From contig NZ_LZTA01000044.1 in the NCBI RefSeq assembly GCF_001665875.1, positions 1 to 61,742 on the forward strand: a DNA stretch of 61,742 bases, written 5' to 3'. The stretch's first letter is position 1. Each line of letters opens with the position of its first letter. The notes beneath the pieces are model-generated. The model worked only from the letters and a program-made list of their open reading frames with translations. It made no database searches and was not told the DNA's origin. Position numbers and translations under genes: made by a program. Below, one piece after another: positions 27,114 to 38,546 of this stretch. This DNA comes from Mycobacterium sp. 852002-40037_SCH5390672 (GTDB taxonomy: Bacteria; Actinomycetota; Actinomycetes; Mycobacteriales; Mycobacteriaceae).

Positions 27114-29285
27114 TCAGAGGATGTAGAGCATTTCCTGGTAGGTGGGCAGCGGCCACAAGTCATCGGCTACAACGCTTTCCAACCCGTCAGCGGCCGTACG
27201 GACGGCCCCCATCGCCGGCAGCAGCGCCTCCTGTGCGTGCTTCGCCTCGTCGACCGCCACCGAGTGATCGGACAACGCCGTCTGCAGCGTCGTCAGTGCC
27301 GCGGCGAGATCGGCGAGAGGGGCTGAAACCGTCTCGAGTGCAGTCATGCTCGGCTCCATGCCGGCCGCCTTCAAGGCCGCGACGTTCTGCGCGAGCTCGG
27401 TCTGGTAGCGGATCGCCGCCGGCAGGATGACCGTGGTACCTATCTCCAGGGTCAGCTTGGCCTCGACCGCAATGGTCAGGGCGTACTGCTCCAGGCGGAC
27501 CTCGTAGCGGCTATGCAGCTCGCGCTCACTGAAAACGCCATATTTCGCAAAGACTTCGACCGTTGCCGGCTTGATCAGCTCCGGAATCGCGTCCAGCGTG
27601 GTCTTCAGGTTCGGCAGACCGCGCGCGGCCGCCTCGATCTGCCACTTCTCTGAGTACCCGTCCCCGTTGTACACCACGTCGCCGTGTTCGGTGATGATCT
27701 CGGTGAGCAGCTTCTGCACTGCCACATCGAAGTCCTCGTCGTTTTCGGCGGCCTTCTCCAGAATCGTTGCCATGTAGTCGAGCGAGTCGGCCATGATCGT
27801 GTTGAGGACGATCAACGGCACGGCAACCGTCTGCCCGGAGCCGGGCGCCCGGAACTCGAACCGGTTTCCGGTGAACGCGAATGGGCTGGTGCGATTGCGG
27901 TCACCGGGATCGGTTGGCAGTGGCGGTAACGTGTCGACACCAATGATCATGGTGCCCTTCGCTTTCGACGATGTGGCGGCGCCCTTGGCGATCTGCTCGA
28001 ACACGTCGGCGAGCTGTTCGCCGAGGAAGATCGAGATGATGGCCGGCGGCGCCTCGTTGGCGCCCAAGCGGTGGTCGTTGGTGGCGGATGCGACCGACAC
28101 CCGAAGCAGGCCGGCGAACTTGTGTACGGCGCGGATCACCGCGGCGCAGAACACCAGGAACTGGGCGTTCTCGTGCGGGGTATCGCCCGGGACCAGCAGC
28201 GAGCCCAGCTCGGAATTGCCCATCGAGAAGTTGACGTGCTTGCCGGACCCGTTGACGCCGGCGAACGGCTTCTCGTGGAACAAACATTCCATGCCGTGCT
28301 TTTTGGCAACCGTCTTGAAGATCGTCATCAACAGCTGCTGGTGGTCGGAGGCGATGTTCGCCCGCTCGAACATCGGCGCAATCTCGAACTGGCCGGGCGC
28401 CACCTCGTTATGACGGGTCTTGGCGGGAATACCAAGTTTGAACAGCTCCCGCTCGGTGTCCATCATGAAGCCGAGGACACGCTCGGGCACCGCGCCGAAG
28501 TAGTGGTCGTCAAATTCCTGGCCTTTCGGCGGCTTCGCGCCGAACAGGGTGCGACCGGCATTGACCAGGTCCGGACGCGCCAGGAAGAAGTGCCGGTCGA
28601 CCAGGAAGTACTCCTGCTCCGGACCGCAGAACGATACGACCTTGTTCAGGTCCTGGTGACCGAACAGCGTCAGGATGCGCTCGGCGTGCATGCCCATGGC
28701 CTGCTGACTGCGCAGCAATGGCGTCTTGTAGTCCAGTGCCTCTCCGGTCATCGAAACGAAAACCGTTGGGATGCATAGCGTGTTACCGTTCGGGTTCTCC
28801 AGGACGTAGGCCGGGCTGGTCACGTCCCAGCCGGTATACCCGCGCGCCTCGAACGTGCTCCGCAAGCCGCCCGACGGGAAGCTGGAGGCGTCGGGCTCAC
28901 CCTGGATGAGGGTCTTGCCGGCGAACTCGGCGAGTGTCTGCCCGTCGGAAACGGGTTCCAAGAAACTGTCGTGCTTTTCGGCGGTGAGGCCGGTCATCGG
29001 GTAGAACACGTGGGCATAGTGGGTGGCGCCCTTCTCGAGCGCCCAGTCCTTCATGGCCACCGCGACCGTGTCCGCGACCGCGGGGTCAAGCTTGGTGCCC
29101 TTGTCGATGGTCGCCACGATCGACCTGTACACCGACTTGGGCAGCCGTGCCTGCATTTCGGCCTTGGTGAAAACGTTGGAGCCGAATACTTCGCCGGGAG
29201 TCTCACCGGCTACGAAGCTGATGGCTGGGGGGATGTATGCCTCGACATTGTTGATCGCCTGCAGACGGACGGCGTTTCCGCTCAA
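27114..29285 (-). CDS. Glutamine synthetase type III
   Basis: This 723-residue enzyme of the GlnN/GSIII class makes glutamine from glutamate, ammonia and ATP and forms dodecamers of large subunits. Visible elements: the ammonia/metal region [13 protein letters not shown] near residue 220, [18 protein letters not shown] near 290, [19 protein letters not shown] near 340, and ATP-site [18 protein letters not shown] near 475. The start is a TTG at 29285 behind AGGAACT. M. tuberculosis relies on type I enzymes, so this is an additional form. No adenylylation-loop tyrosine site is expected in this class. Confidence 0.96.
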   Translation of the reverse strand: MSGNAVRLQAINNVEAYIPPAISFVAGETPGEVFGSNVFTKAEMQARLPKSVYRSIVATIDKGTKLDPAVADTVAVAMKDWALEKGATHYAHVFYPMTGLTAEKHDSFLEPVSDGQTLAEFAGKTLIQGEPDASSFPSGGLRSTFEARGYTGWDVTSPAYVLENPNGNTLCIPTVFVSMTGEALDYKTPLLRSQQAMGMHAERILTLFGHQDLNKVVSFCGPEQEYFLVDRHFFLARPDLVNAGRTLFGAKPPKGQEFDDHYFGAVPERVLGFMMDTERELFKLGIPAKTRHNEVAPGQFEIAPMFERANIASDHQQLLMTIFKTVAKKHGMECLFHEKPFAGVNGSGKHVNFSMGNSELGSLLVPGDTPHENAQFLVFCAAVIRAVHKFAGLLRVSVASATNDHRLGANEAPPAIISIFLGEQLADVFEQIAKGAATSSKAKGTMIIGVDTLPPLPTDPGDRNRTSPFAFTGNRFEFRAPGSGQTVAVPLIVLNTIMADSLDYMATILEKAAENDEDFDVAVQKLLTEIITEHGDVVYNGDGYSEKWQIEAAARGLPNLKTTLDAIPELIKPATVEVFAKYGVFSERELHSRYEVRLEQYALTIAVEAKLTLEIGTTVILPAAIRYQTELAQNVAALKAAGMEPSMTALETVSAPLADLAAALTTLQTALSDHSVAVDEAKHAQEALLPAMGAVRTAADGLESVVADDLWPLPTYQEMLYIL

Positions 29286-29559
29286 TTTGAGTTCCTATCG
29301 CTGAGGGGCCCGCGGCTTGCGCTTCGCAAGACGGACGGCCTCACCTTAGGTAGGTTCCATGGCGGATTTATTGCGGCGACGTCAAAGGTAGGGTCTCAAC
29401 GGTTGCGAATGTGAGACGCCGAGCCCACCGCGCCATCGGGTCGTCACTGCGGGGCGAGAGCGGCGGCGTCGGCTGCTCGGTCTGCGTGGACGGTCAGCTC
29501 AAAAGCGGAGAGAATCACTCGGGAAGCGAACTCCCGCTCCCCTGCCGACCGAAGGTCGA

Positions 29560-32442
29560 ATGAGCGACGAACCCACGCCGCCCCTCCTGGCGCGGACGAT
29601 CCATCGACTTTCGGTACCCATCATCCTGGCTTGGTTGGCGATCACCGTGATCGTGAGTATCGCTGTCCCCCCGCTTGAGCAGGTCGAGAAAGAACGTCAG
29701 GTATCGGTCAACCCCAAAGACGCGCCGGCGATCCAGGCGATGAAGCGCATGGGTGAGGACTTCAAGGAATCGGATTCCGACAGTGTGGCGATGATCGTGT
29801 TGGAGGGACAGCAACCGCTCGGCGACGGTGCCCACAGGTACTACGACCGTTTGGTTCGTGAACTGGAAAACGATCCGAACCATGTGCGGCATGTTCAGAA
29901 CTTCTGGGCCGACCCATTCACAGCGGGCGGTGCGCAAAGCGCCGATGGTCGAGCCGCATACGTCCAGTTGAGCCTCGCCGGTAACCAAAGCTCAACCTTG
30001 GCGAATGAATCCGTGAAAGCGGTCCGAGACATTGTCGCAAGAACACCGGCGCCGAATGCGGTCAAGGTCTACGTTACGGGCCCCGCGGCGCTCATCGCGG
30101 ACGTGACCGCCAGTGGCGACAAGACCCTAATAAAAGTCACCGCTACGAGCCTCCTGATGATTTTCACCATGCTGCTGTTCGTCTACCGATCAGTTATCAC
30201 CGTGGTTCTGCTATTACTGATGGTCGGGATTGAATTGCAGGCGGCGCGCGCAATAGTCGCATTTCTCGGCTACCACGGAATTATCGGCCTCTCGACTTTC
30301 GCCGTCAATCTTCTCGTATCTCTCGGGATCGCGGCTGGAACAGACTACGGAATTTTCTTCATCGGCCGGTATCAGGAGGCGCGCCAAGCCGGCGAAGATC
30401 GGAAAGCGGCTTACTACACCACTTACCACGGGGTGGCGAAGGTTGTCCTGGCTTCCGGTTTGACAATCGCTGGAGCGGCTTTCTGCCTCAGCTTCACCCG
30501 AATGCCCTACTTCCAAACCGTGGGAGTACCTTGCGCGGTGGGCATGCTCGTCGCGGTTGCAATTGCGCTCACCTTGGTTCCGGCGGTTCTTGCAATCGGC
30601 GGACGCTTCGGCCTGTTCGAGCCCAAGCGGATAATAAGCGGCCGCAGATGGCGACGCGTCGGGGCGGCGATCGCCCGCTGGCCCGCGCCAATTCTCGCCG
30701 CGAGCTGCGCGATCGCACTTATCGGCCTGCTGGCCCTGACAGAATACAAAACCAACTACCACGACCGGCAATACGTGCCCAAAGACATCTCCGCCAATAT
30801 TGGGTATGCAGCCGCGGGTAGACATTTCTCCCTGGCCCGGTTATTGCCCGAAGTCTTGTTAATCGAGGCCGACCACGACATGCGTAATTCGGCAGACTTT
30901 CTCGTCCTGGACAAACTGGCCAGGGGCGTCCTCGCAGTCCCGGACGTTTCCAGGGTGCAGTCCGTGACCCGCCCCGCCGGAACGCCTCTGGCCCACACGT
31001 CGATACCGTCTCTGATCAGCATGGCGAACGCCGCCCAGCTCCAAGATATGGGCTTCCAGAAAAAGCGCATGGACGACCTGCTCAAGCAGGCCGGAGAATT
31101 GGCGAAAATGATCAGCGTCATGCAACGCATGTATGGCATGATGCAACAGCTCGTGGCCGCGACTCATCGCTTGACCGGCGAAACGCATGCCATGCAGGAG
31201 ATCACAAGTGAGCTCCGCAATCATATTGCGGATTTCGAAGATTTTTGGCGGCCGGTCCGCAGTTATCTGTACTGGGAAAAGCACTGCTACGACATTCCCG
31301 TCTGCTGGTCGCTGCGATCGATCTTTGATTCGATCGACGGTGTCGACGCTATCAGCGATAAGCTGAGTGATCTCGTCAAAGATCTCGATCAGCTTGACGT
31401 GGTAATGCCGCAACTGGTCGCGGAATTTCCGCAATTGATTTCGACCATGCAGAGCATGCAGGCGACGATGCTGACCATGCACAGCACAATGACCGGGGTT
31501 TTCGGCCAGATAGAAGCCAGCGGGAGCAACGGGTCAGCCATGGGGCAGGCGTTCGATGCCGCCCAAAACGACGATTCATTCTACCTGCCGCCGGCAGCGC
31601 TGAAGACCCCGAATTTCCAACGAATCATGAAAATATTCATGTCATCGGATGGGAATGCGGCACGTATGATTATCTCGGACAGAGGAGATCCCGCGACGCC
31701 CGAAGGCATTTCGCGTATCGGCCCGTTGAAGAACGCGGCCGAGGAGGCGTTGAAGTCGACGCCACTGGAGAATGCCAGAATTTACATTGGTGGCGCATCG
31801 GCGACCTACAAGGACCTGGGCGACGGCAACAAATACGATCAATTGATCGTGGGGATTTCTTCGCTCTGCCTTATTTTCATCATCATGTTGATTGTTACTC
31901 GCAGTTTGGTCGCCGCTTTGGTTATCGTGGGTACGGTATTGCTTTCACTGGGCGTGTCCTTCGGACTATCCGTGCTGGTCTGGAAGTATATCGTGGGAAT
32001 AGAATTACACTGGCTCGTGCCCGCGATGTCCGTGATCATACTTTTGGCGGTGGGCTCCGATTATAATTTGCTATTAGTGTCGCGGATGAAACAGGAGATA
32101 GGGGCCGGGATAAACACGGGCATCATTCGCGCGATGGGCGGTACCGGCAAGATCGTGACCAACGCGGGCCTGGTATTCGCGTTCACCATGGCCTCCATGG
32201 TGGTCAGCGACCTGCGGGTCATCGGACAGGTAGGGACCACCATCGGCTTGGGCTTGCTGTTCGACACGCTGGTCGTGCGTGCGTTCATGACCCCGGCGAT
32301 CGCGACGCTTCTCGGGCGCTGGTTCTGGTGGCCGGCAAGAGTGCGCCCGCGACCCGCCAGCGCGTTGCTTCGTGCCAATGGCCCGCGGCCCCTCGTTCGT
32401 GCACTGCTACTTCGGGATCGACCGGCAACCCCGCCATCATGA
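29560..32442 (+). CDS. MmpL-family RND lipid transporter
   Basis: This 960-residue transporter has two homologous halves. Each has a periplasmic porter domain and a bundle of six helices; helix 1 is at about residues 20-40. Proton-relay Asp-Tyr pairs are in [12 protein letters not shown] near residue 265 and [12 protein letters not shown] near 830. A large second periplasmic loop (about 430-760) contains long Met- and Gln-rich coiled-coil helices, as in the MmpL4/MmpL5 class that exports siderophores and glycolipids. No mmpS gene lies beside it. The base composition is visibly more AT-rich than its neighbours. It overlaps the sulfotransferase stop by six bases. Confidence 0.95.
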   Translation: MSDEPTPPLLARTIHRLSVPIILAWLAITVIVSIAVPPLEQVEKERQVSVNPKDAPAIQAMKRMGEDFKESDSDSVAMIVLEGQQPLGDGAHRYYDRLVRELENDPNHVRHVQNFWADPFTAGGAQSADGRAAYVQLSLAGNQSSTLANESVKAVRDIVARTPAPNAVKVYVTGPAALIADVTASGDKTLIKVTATSLLMIFTMLLFVYRSVITVVLLLLMVGIELQAARAIVAFLGYHGIIGLSTFAVNLLVSLGIAAGTDYGIFFIGRYQEARQAGEDRKAAYYTTYHGVAKVVLASGLTIAGAAFCLSFTRMPYFQTVGVPCAVGMLVAVAIALTLVPAVLAIGGRFGLFEPKRIISGRRWRRVGAAIARWPAPILAASCAIALIGLLALTEYKTNYHDRQYVPKDISANIGYAAAGRHFSLARLLPEVLLIEADHDMRNSADFLVLDKLARGVLAVPDVSRVQSVTRPAGTPLAHTSIPSLISMANAAQLQDMGFQKKRMDDLLKQAGELAKMISVMQRMYGMMQQLVAATHRLTGETHAMQEITSELRNHIADFEDFWRPVRSYLYWEKHCYDIPVCWSLRSIFDSIDGVDAISDKLSDLVKDLDQLDVVMPQLVAEFPQLISTMQSMQATMLTMHSTMTGVFGQIEASGSNGSAMGQAFDAAQNDDSFYLPPAALKTPNFQRIMKIFMSSDGNAARMIISDRGDPATPEGISRIGPLKNAAEEALKSTPLENARIYIGGASATYKDLGDGNKYDQLIVGISSLCLIFIIMLIVTRSLVAALVIVGTVLLSLGVSFGLSVLVWKYIVGIELHWLVPAMSVIILLAVGSDYNLLLVSRMKQEIGAGINTGIIRAMGGTGKIVTNAGLVFAFTMASMVVSDLRVIGQVGTTIGLGLLFDTLVVRAFMTPAIATLLGRWFWWPARVRPRPASALLRANGPRPLVRALLLRDRPATPPS

Positions 32443-33585
32443 GTTCGGCTCCGACGCAGAAGCCGAACGGTAGCCATAGCGGTCAATGACTTCGCCCAAG
32501 CGCTCGGTGACGATCTTGCACTGCTCTGAAGTCAGGTCGTAGCTGTTCGTCTCGTAATCCGCGTGGTCGGCAACGTACTGGCGCAGGCGCGGCCGGTATT
32601 GCTCGAAGCGCCCCAACCTCAAATGCTCGTACAGGCGACACAACTGCCCTTCGGGATCAGCGACCAGATCCTCATAGCGCAGCTCGTAAAAGCGTGCCGG
32701 ATCAACGAGGTCTCGCCCTTCATCCACTTTGCGATAAAGGTCGACGTAGGTCGCCAGAACTCTCTCGTCCAGCCCCTCGAAGGTCGGTCGCTGCAGGCTG
32801 TGCACACGAGACAACGACTTCACGAGATGAATGCTGGACGGATAAACGACATATGGATCCCGGACGATGTGGATGAACTTCGCTTCCGGAAAGATGTCCA
32901 GGAGGACCTTGATTCGGAAGCTGTGGTTCGGGTTCTTGAGAACGACGGTCTTGTGGTGCCGGAAGAACAACCGCTGAACAAACTGGAGCAGGAGCCGTTT
33001 CCATGCCTCTCGTTCTCGCGGCGACAAATGCTCCAAATCAAGGTACCGCTCATGCTCAGGCGGCCGGTTCGGGAACGCCAGCGTCAGATACGGTGACGGT
33101 TGCCCCTGCATGATCCATACGAATTCGTCTTCCTGTGGGTGATACAAGCTCGAATCCATGTTGTCCATGGCCCGATGCTTCGACACCATGAATCCCGCCA
33201 ACGGCGCCAACCGCTCGGTCAGCAGAAAATGCTGCGGCGCAACACATTCGAAACCCGTCGGGCCGATGTAGCGATCGTCGAGCACCAACAGTTCGTGCAG
33301 CAAGGTGGTGCCGGTACGCCAGTGCCCGATGATGAAGATCGGCGGATCGGTGATCACCGTTTCGGCCACTCGCCTGTCGAACACGATCTTCTGCAACAAC
33401 CCCAGACAGGAGTTGACGACGCTGACTACCGTGTAAAGGGCGGCGTAGTGCCAGCGGCTCCAGTGCACGGCGAAACGGTTACGGATCAGCAGGCGCGCCC
33501 ACGCCGAGAAATTGCAGCCTATCCACACCGGCGCGGCCCATTCATGCCACCAGGAAAATCGAGACGTCGCGCGGAGGGTCTTCAT
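32437..33585 (-). CDS. stf3: Sulfotransferase Stf3-like
   Basis: This 382-residue PAPS-dependent sulfotransferase matches Rv2267c (Stf3) in its recalled opening ([16 protein letters not shown]) and length. The 5'-phosphosulfate loop is [17 protein letters not shown] near residue 90 and the 3'-phosphate site is [18 protein letters not shown] near 235. In M. tuberculosis Stf3 sulfates omega-hydroxylated menaquinone to give sulfomenaquinone, an extracellular-facing molecule that lowers virulence. It follows cyp128 by 16 bases on the same strand, which is the known operon order. Confidence 0.9.
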   Translation of the reverse strand: MKTLRATSRFSWWHEWAAPVWIGCNFSAWARLLIRNRFAVHWSRWHYAALYTVVSVVNSCLGLLQKIVFDRRVAETVITDPPIFIIGHWRTGTTLLHELLVLDDRYIGPTGFECVAPQHFLLTERLAPLAGFMVSKHRAMDNMDSSLYHPQEDEFVWIMQGQPSPYLTLAFPNRPPEHERYLDLEHLSPREREAWKRLLLQFVQRLFFRHHKTVVLKNPNHSFRIKVLLDIFPEAKFIHIVRDPYVVYPSSIHLVKSLSRVHSLQRPTFEGLDERVLATYVDLYRKVDEGRDLVDPARFYELRYEDLVADPEGQLCRLYEHLRLGRFEQYRPRLRQYVADHADYETNSYDLTSEQCKIVTERLGEVIDRYGYRSASASEPNS

Positions 33586-33601
33586 CGCACGTGGACGAGC
33601 T

Positions 33602-35065
33602 CTACGCTGTCGCGCGGGGTGTAACGGCTACGCGTAACCGGACCAGGCCGCGAAGGTTGGCGTTTGTCGTCCACGTCGGCGACTCGACCACCTCTATCCG
33701 GTCGAGGTTGGTGACGATCTCGCGCAGGACCGCCTGGCCCTCCATCCGCGCCAAATGGGTCCCGGGACACGAGTGGATGCCGGAGCCGAACGCGAGATGG
33801 CCGGCCGGGTTACGTTCGGCACGAAAGACATCCGGATCATCGTATTGACGCGGGTCACGATTCGCTGCACCCCACAACAGCAGCACGCGTGAGCCTGCCG
33901 GTATGACGCCGCGGCCGACGGGATAGTCGACGCGCGTTGTACGGCACATGTTTTGGACCGGGGGCAGGAAGCGAAGTTGCTCCTCAATCGCGGACGGGAT
34001 CAGCTCTGGCCGCTGCGCAAGGAGCCTGAGCTGTTCTGGATGTTCGGCCAGCGTGAGGAACAAGGTGCTGATCAAATTCGAAGTGGTCTCATGGCCCGCG
34101 ACCACCAATAATACGGCGAACAAAAACAATTCGTCTTCGCTGAGCCGGCCACGGTCGGCATGTCCGGCGAGCTGTCCGAGAACGGTGCACTCAGCCAACT
34201 GACCGTTGTCGCGCATATGGGTGAACAGCGCACGCAATCGCCGAAATCCGGTGAAGCCGTGCACCAGCGACCCCAGGCCCGAAACCGACAAGTTGACGTC
34301 GGTGATGCGAGCCGCCTGGTTCGACAAGCGGATGAAAGCGGCCTCGTCCGGGCCGGCAATGCCGAGAACATTGGTGATGGTGCGCATCGGCATCGGTGCG
34401 GCCACGAGGGAGACGACGTCCGCGGTTCTCCGTGTCTTCAGGCCGCCGACCAACTCCCGGGCCAGTTCGTCGACCATCGGGCGCCAGGATTCCAATGCGC
34501 CGCGCGCCATACCCGGCGCCAGCTGCTTGCGCATCCGCGTGTGTGCCGGCGGATCAGACGTGGGAAGGAAGGGCGGCGCACCCCTGGAAAAGGTGACTCC
34601 CCCGGCGCTGGACAACATCTCGTGGTTACGTGCAGCCTCGCGGACGTCGGAATATCTGCTCAAGATGTAGACATCGCGCTTGGGGTTGTATTGCACCCGC
34701 TCGCCCGCCAAAAGCTCTCGATAGTGCGGGTATGGATCGCGGGCGACCGCGGGGCTCATCGGATCGAATTCGGTGATCTGCACATGCTCTGGGGCATGGC
34801 TGCCGCCCAGGGTGGAGCGAACCTTCCTGGCCGCGGTGAGCGCGAGTACTTTTGCCAGCATCGGCGCGCACGCCCGCGCGAGCTGGGCGTCGCGCCTCAC
34901 CGTTGCCGCGAGCGTCGGGCCGCGCCGAGTCGCGACCTCGCCGATCGGCGGTGGCAGGTCTCGCGTGGGCGGCACAGAGTACGAGCCACCGCGCCCAAAG
35001 GGGCACCCGCCGCCTTGCGGCACCCAACCTTCTGCTTCTTCGGCACCGGATAGCGTCGCCGTCAT
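33602..35065 (-). CDS. cyp128: Cytochrome P450 CYP128
   Basis: This 487-residue P450 agrees with M. tuberculosis CYP128A1 (489 residues) along its length as I recall it, for example [27 protein letters not shown] and [20 protein letters not shown]. The oxygen-activation helix has AGHETTS, the ExxR pair is EEQLR, and the haem loop is [18 protein letters not shown]128 hydroxylates the tail of menaquinone, the step before sulfation by Stf3. The immediate downstream neighbour is stf3. It is soluble and needs ferredoxin and reductase partners, perhaps those at 970-2374. Confidence 0.92.
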   Translation of the reverse strand: MTATLSGAEEAEGWVPQGGGCPFGRGGSYSVPPTRDLPPPIGEVATRRGPTLAATVRRDAQLARACAPMLAKVLALTAARKVRSTLGGSHAPEHVQITEFDPMSPAVARDPYPHYRELLAGERVQYNPKRDVYILSRYSDVREAARNHEMLSSAGGVTFSRGAPPFLPTSDPPAHTRMRKQLAPGMARGALESWRPMVDELARELVGGLKTRRTADVVSLVAAPMPMRTITNVLGIAGPDEAAFIRLSNQAARITDVNLSVSGLGSLVHGFTGFRRLRALFTHMRDNGQLAECTVLGQLAGHADRGRLSEDELFLFAVLLVVAGHETTSNLISTLFLTLAEHPEQLRLLAQRPELIPSAIEEQLRFLPPVQNMCRTTRVDYPVGRGVIPAGSRVLLLWGAANRDPRQYDDPDVFRAERNPAGHLAFGSGIHSCPGTHLARMEGQAVLREIVTNLDRIEVVESPTWTTNANLRGLVRLRVAVTPRATA

Positions 35066-35262
35066 CGGCCCCCGATCCCAGGAAGGTCAGTTAGGTGCGG
35101 AATGATGCAAGGGTAGCGGCACCATGGTAATCGCGCAGGTCGGGAACAGTCTCTGAGTTCGTCGAGGTGGCCGACGCATTTTCCGATCCCGTTGACGGCT
35201 GTTAACCTGGCCGACCATCGGCCAGCGTCGCACTGCTTCGACTCCTGCGAAAGGCGACGTCA

Positions 35263-36408
35263 ATGAATCACATCCGAGTCGGCATCAGCAGTCAGCTTCT
35301 CAATTCTCGATATTCCCCGACCATGCTCGCGCACACCAACCTGCGAATGGCCGCGGCCAGCGGTGTCGACTCCTATTGGGCGGCCGACCACCTGAATTCG
35401 CTGTTCCCACGCTCGATCGCCACGTCGGGCCACCTCGGTGTCGCCAAACTGATCCCCAAGGTCGACGCTCAACTCGAACCGTGGACGATGCTCGGACATC
35501 TTGCTTCCCGCAACCGCTTTGGACGTCTACGGCTTGGTATCGGCGTAACGGATACCAATCGACGTCATCCGGCGGTCACTGCACAGGCTGCCGCCACGTT
35601 GCACTTGATCAGCCGCGGCCGCGCCATTCTGGGCATCGGTGTCGGAGAGCGGGAGGGCAATGAGCCCTATGGGGTGGACTGGACCAAACCCGTGGCGCGC
35701 TTCGAAGAGGCGGTCGCCACGATCCGTGCGCTGTGGAACTCCCGTGGCGAACCCGTCTCGCGTGAGTCGTCGTACTTCCCCTTGCGTAACGCGGTATTCG
35801 ACCTGCCCGCCTACCGCGGCAAATGGCCCGAGATCTGGATCGCCGCCAAGGGGCCGCGGATGCTGCGGGCCACCGGGCGCTACGCCGACGCCTGGTTCCC
35901 CGGACTCGTCTCGGGGCCCAAAGACTACGCATCGGGTCTGGAAGCAGTGCGAACAGCGGCGTCCGACGCCGGCCGCGCCCCTGGTTCGATCACCCCCGCA
36001 ATCTCAGCCTTTGTCGTCACCGGACGAAGCCCCGACGACGTCGAGCAGGCCCTTAACTCAGATGCGGCAAAGGCTTTCGCGCTCATCATTCCGGGCCAGA
36101 TGTGGGCCAACCATGGCGCACAGCATCCGCTGGGACGTGATTTCACCGGCGCGCAAGATCTAGTCCCACAAACATTGGACGAGCAGACCGTGTTGTCCTA
36201 CACCAAGAACGTCCCGGTAGCACTGCTCAAAGACGCGCTTCTGGCCGGGACGCCCGATGAGGTCGTCGATCAGGCTGCGCAGTGGCGTGACCACGGAGTG
36301 CGCTATTTGGTTGTCAATAACCTCAGCTACCTGCAGCCGACCTTGCGGAAAGGTCTTGCATCCAGCGCGCCCTTTTTCAAGATTCTGCGCGGGCTCAAGA
36401 AACTATGA
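35263..36408 (+). CDS. Phthiodiolone ketoreductase-like LLM oxidoreductase
   Basis: This 381-residue protein has the same length as Rv2951c and long shared blocks as I recall it: [64 protein letters not shown] and the C-terminal LRGLKKL. Rv2951c is the F420-dependent reductase that turns phthiodiolone into phthiotriol in PDIM and phenolic glycolipid synthesis. No other PDIM gene is in view, so this may be a paralogue acting on another ketone. AAAGG precedes the ATG. It is divergent from cyp128. Confidence 0.9.
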   Translation: MNHIRVGISSQLLNSRYSPTMLAHTNLRMAAASGVDSYWAADHLNSLFPRSIATSGHLGVAKLIPKVDAQLEPWTMLGHLASRNRFGRLRLGIGVTDTNRRHPAVTAQAAATLHLISRGRAILGIGVGEREGNEPYGVDWTKPVARFEEAVATIRALWNSRGEPVSRESSYFPLRNAVFDLPAYRGKWPEIWIAAKGPRMLRATGRYADAWFPGLVSGPKDYASGLEAVRTAASDAGRAPGSITPAISAFVVTGRSPDDVEQALNSDAAKAFALIIPGQMWANHGAQHPLGRDFTGAQDLVPQTLDEQTVLSYTKNVPVALLKDALLAGTPDEVVDQAAQWRDHGVRYLVVNNLSYLQPTLRKGLASSAPFFKILRGLKKL

Positions 36409-36454
36409 AGTCGGCCGTGCGCCCGTCGGCTGCTCGGAGGGAAAACCCTACGGT

Positions 36455-37657
36455 CTAAACATGTGCCGGCATGCTGTCCCAGCCCCGCACCGCTGAAGAC
36501 GACGAAAATACCGCGGCGTCAAGGTCGACGTCCCAATCGGGGAACCGATTCATGATCTCGTCCAGCGCAATTCGCCCCTCGATCCGCGCGAGCGCATTGC
36601 CGAGACAGTAATGGGCGCCCACCCCGAACGTCAGATGCTGGCGCGGCACCCGCGTCACATCGAACGCTTCGGCATCCTGGCCGAACCGCCTTTCGTCGCG
36701 GTTGGCGGCTCCGATCAAGGTCAGGATCGCACTCCCCGCGGGCACGGTCGCTCCGTGGAATTCGACGTCGCGCGTCACGTACCGCGCCGCTTGCAGCGCG
36801 GGCGGCTCAAAGCGCAGTATCTCTTCGATGGCTCCGGGCAACAGTGATCGGTCAGCAACCAGCCGGCGGCGCTGATCCGGGTGCTCGGACAGCAGCTTGC
36901 CCGACCAGCCGATCAGCCGGGTTGTCGTCTCCGATCCGGCGATCCCAACGACTTTCATGAACATCAGCAGTTCGTTGCGATGCAGCTTTCTGGTGACGCC
37001 ATTTTCGTCCTCGAACTCAGCGTTGAGAAGCTCCGTCGTGAGATCGTCGGCGGGATGGTTTGTGCGCCAGTCGATGAAGTCGGCGAAGATCTCTCCGTCG
37101 GCGAGCTTGGCGTCGGTGTTGTCGGTCATTCGTCCACCACGCTTGGTCCTGACGAATCTCTCGCCGTCCTCTTGGACTCGCCGCTGATAGTCCTGCGGGA
37201 TTCCGAACAGCATGCCCACCACGCGCATTGGCATGATGGCGCCGAGATCCTTGACGAAGTCGAGCCGGTCGCCCTCGACCAGCGGATCCAGGCAACGCTG
37301 CGTGAACTCCCGGATCATCGGCTCGAGGGTGTTGATTTTGCGAGGTGTGAACGCGCGAGAGAGCAAGCTGCGGTGGATATCGTGCACCGGTGGATCTTCG
37401 AAAATCAGTAGTCCTGGCGGGATTTCGATTCCCGCCTTGATGATCTCCAGCACGACACCGCGTGCCGAACTGAACGTTTGATGGTCTACCAGTGCCCGGT
37501 TGACGTCATCGAACCGGCTCAGCGCATAGAAGTCATGTTCGGAGTTGTAGTACACCGGTGCGTTCTCGCGGATGCGCCGGAACATCGGATAGGGATCGAC
37601 GTTGAGGTCGACGTCCCACGGGTCGTAGTACAGGCCGTCGGCAGCTCGGATGGTCAT
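36455..37657 (-). CDS. Cytochrome P450
   Basis: This 400-residue soluble P450 has the oxygen-activation motif AGSETTTR, ExxR as EEILR, and haem loop FGVGAHYCLGNALAR. The start is ATG 37657 behind AGGACTCCC, 10 bases after the stop of the preceding gene. It is the last gene of a reverse-strand oxidative operon with an F420-type oxidoreductase, a TauD-type oxygenase, a small protein and a Rieske oxygenase remnant, so it probably acts in the same catabolic or lipid-modifying route. The family number is not assigned. Confidence 0.95.
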   Translation of the reverse strand: MTIRAADGLYYDPWDVDLNVDPYPMFRRIRENAPVYYNSEHDFYALSRFDDVNRALVDHQTFSSARGVVLEIIKAGIEIPPGLLIFEDPPVHDIHRSLLSRAFTPRKINTLEPMIREFTQRCLDPLVEGDRLDFVKDLGAIMPMRVVGMLFGIPQDYQRRVQEDGERFVRTKRGGRMTDNTDAKLADGEIFADFIDWRTNHPADDLTTELLNAEFEDENGVTRKLHRNELLMFMKVVGIAGSETTTRLIGWSGKLLSEHPDQRRRLVADRSLLPGAIEEILRFEPPALQAARYVTRDVEFHGATVPAGSAILTLIGAANRDERRFGQDAEAFDVTRVPRQHLTFGVGAHYCLGNALARIEGRIALDEIMNRFPDWDVDLDAAVFSSSSAVRGWDSMPAHV

Positions 37658-37667
37658 GGGAGTCCTG

Positions 37668-38546
37668 TTACCGCGTCTGTGCGTCCACGCCGAAGGTTTC
37701 ACGATGCAGTTCGATCAACGCGTGCAGTTGCTCGAGGTAGTGCCGCAACGAATGATGAACGAAGCGGGCCGAAAGGGTTGTGGTGCCGCCGTCGGCCAAT
37801 TCCCGCAACGTTTCCACCGTCGCTTCGGGTTTCCCGGCCGGGTCAAGGGGCTGCTCAGCGGGCATCACCACCTCGAATTCCGGCGGTAGGTCGAACTGCG
37901 CCAGCCAGTTCGCCGCGGTGTGGATCGACACGTAGTACGGACACCAACCGTCGGCAAGGGTGACCGCTCGCCGTAACGAACGTCGCGTTCGCCCGCCGAC
38001 CCAGATCGGCATGTGCGGTTGTACGGCACAGGGATCCACGGTCAGCCCGCCGAACGAGTAGAACTCACCGTGATACGCCGGCTCGTTGCTGGGCAGGGCC
38101 GCTCGCAGCGCCTTCAAGGCGTCGTCGCCGCGGGCGCCGCGGTCGTCGAAAGGCGCACCGAGAAGGTCGAACTCCTCCTTGAGCGAGCCGACCCCGACGC
38201 CGAGGATCACCCGTCCACCGCTGACGTGATCGAGTGTGCCGTAACGCTTCACGATCGCCAGCGGATGATGATATCCCAACACCAACGTCATGGTGGCGAA
38301 GCGAATCTGCGTGGTGCGCGCCGAAACATAACCGAACGTGGCCAGTGGATCCCAGTATCGTGCGCCGCGCCGCCCGGACTCGGTCGAAGGGATGCCGATG
38401 TGCTCACTGCAGGTCATGTGGTGGTAGCCGAGCCGATCCGCGACCTCCGCGACAAGACCGATGTCTTCGATGCCGGCGTCCTTCTCCCATTCCAGCGGTG
38501 CCCCCGCGACATTGGTGACGACCGGGGTGGCGATGCCGAGTTTCAC
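37668..38546 (-). CDS. LLM-class F420-dependent oxidoreductase
   Basis: This 292-residue luciferase-like enzyme has typical blocks: GYHHMTCSEHIGIPS near residue 40, TQIRFATMTLVLGYHHPLAI near 78, GGRVILGVGVGSLKEEFDLL near 110 and MPIWVGGRTRRSLRRAV near 180. It probably uses F420 (or FMN) as cofactor. Its start overlaps the tauD-like stop as ATGA, so it is translationally coupled within the oxidative operon. The substrate is unknown. Confidence 0.93.
   Translation of the reverse strand: MKLGIATPVVTNVAGAPLEWEKDAGIEDIGLVAEVADRLGYHHMTCSEHIGIPSTESGRRGARYWDPLATFGYVSARTTQIRFATMTLVLGYHHPLAIVKRYGTLDHVSGGRVILGVGVGSLKEEFDLLGAPFDDRGARGDDALKALRAALPSNEPAYHGEFYSFGGLTVDPCAVQPHMPIWVGGRTRRSLRRAVTLADGWCPYYVSIHTAANWLAQFDLPPEFEVVMPAEQPLDPAGKPEATVETLRELADGGTTTLSARFVHHSLRHYLEQLHALIELHRETFGVDAQTR

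Noticed and set aside
29345..29365. TTAGGTAGGTT resembling half of an iron-regulator (IdeR) box upstream of the mmpL gene
   Set aside because: Only one half resembles the 19-base palindrome and it lies over 190 bases from the start; too weak to call.
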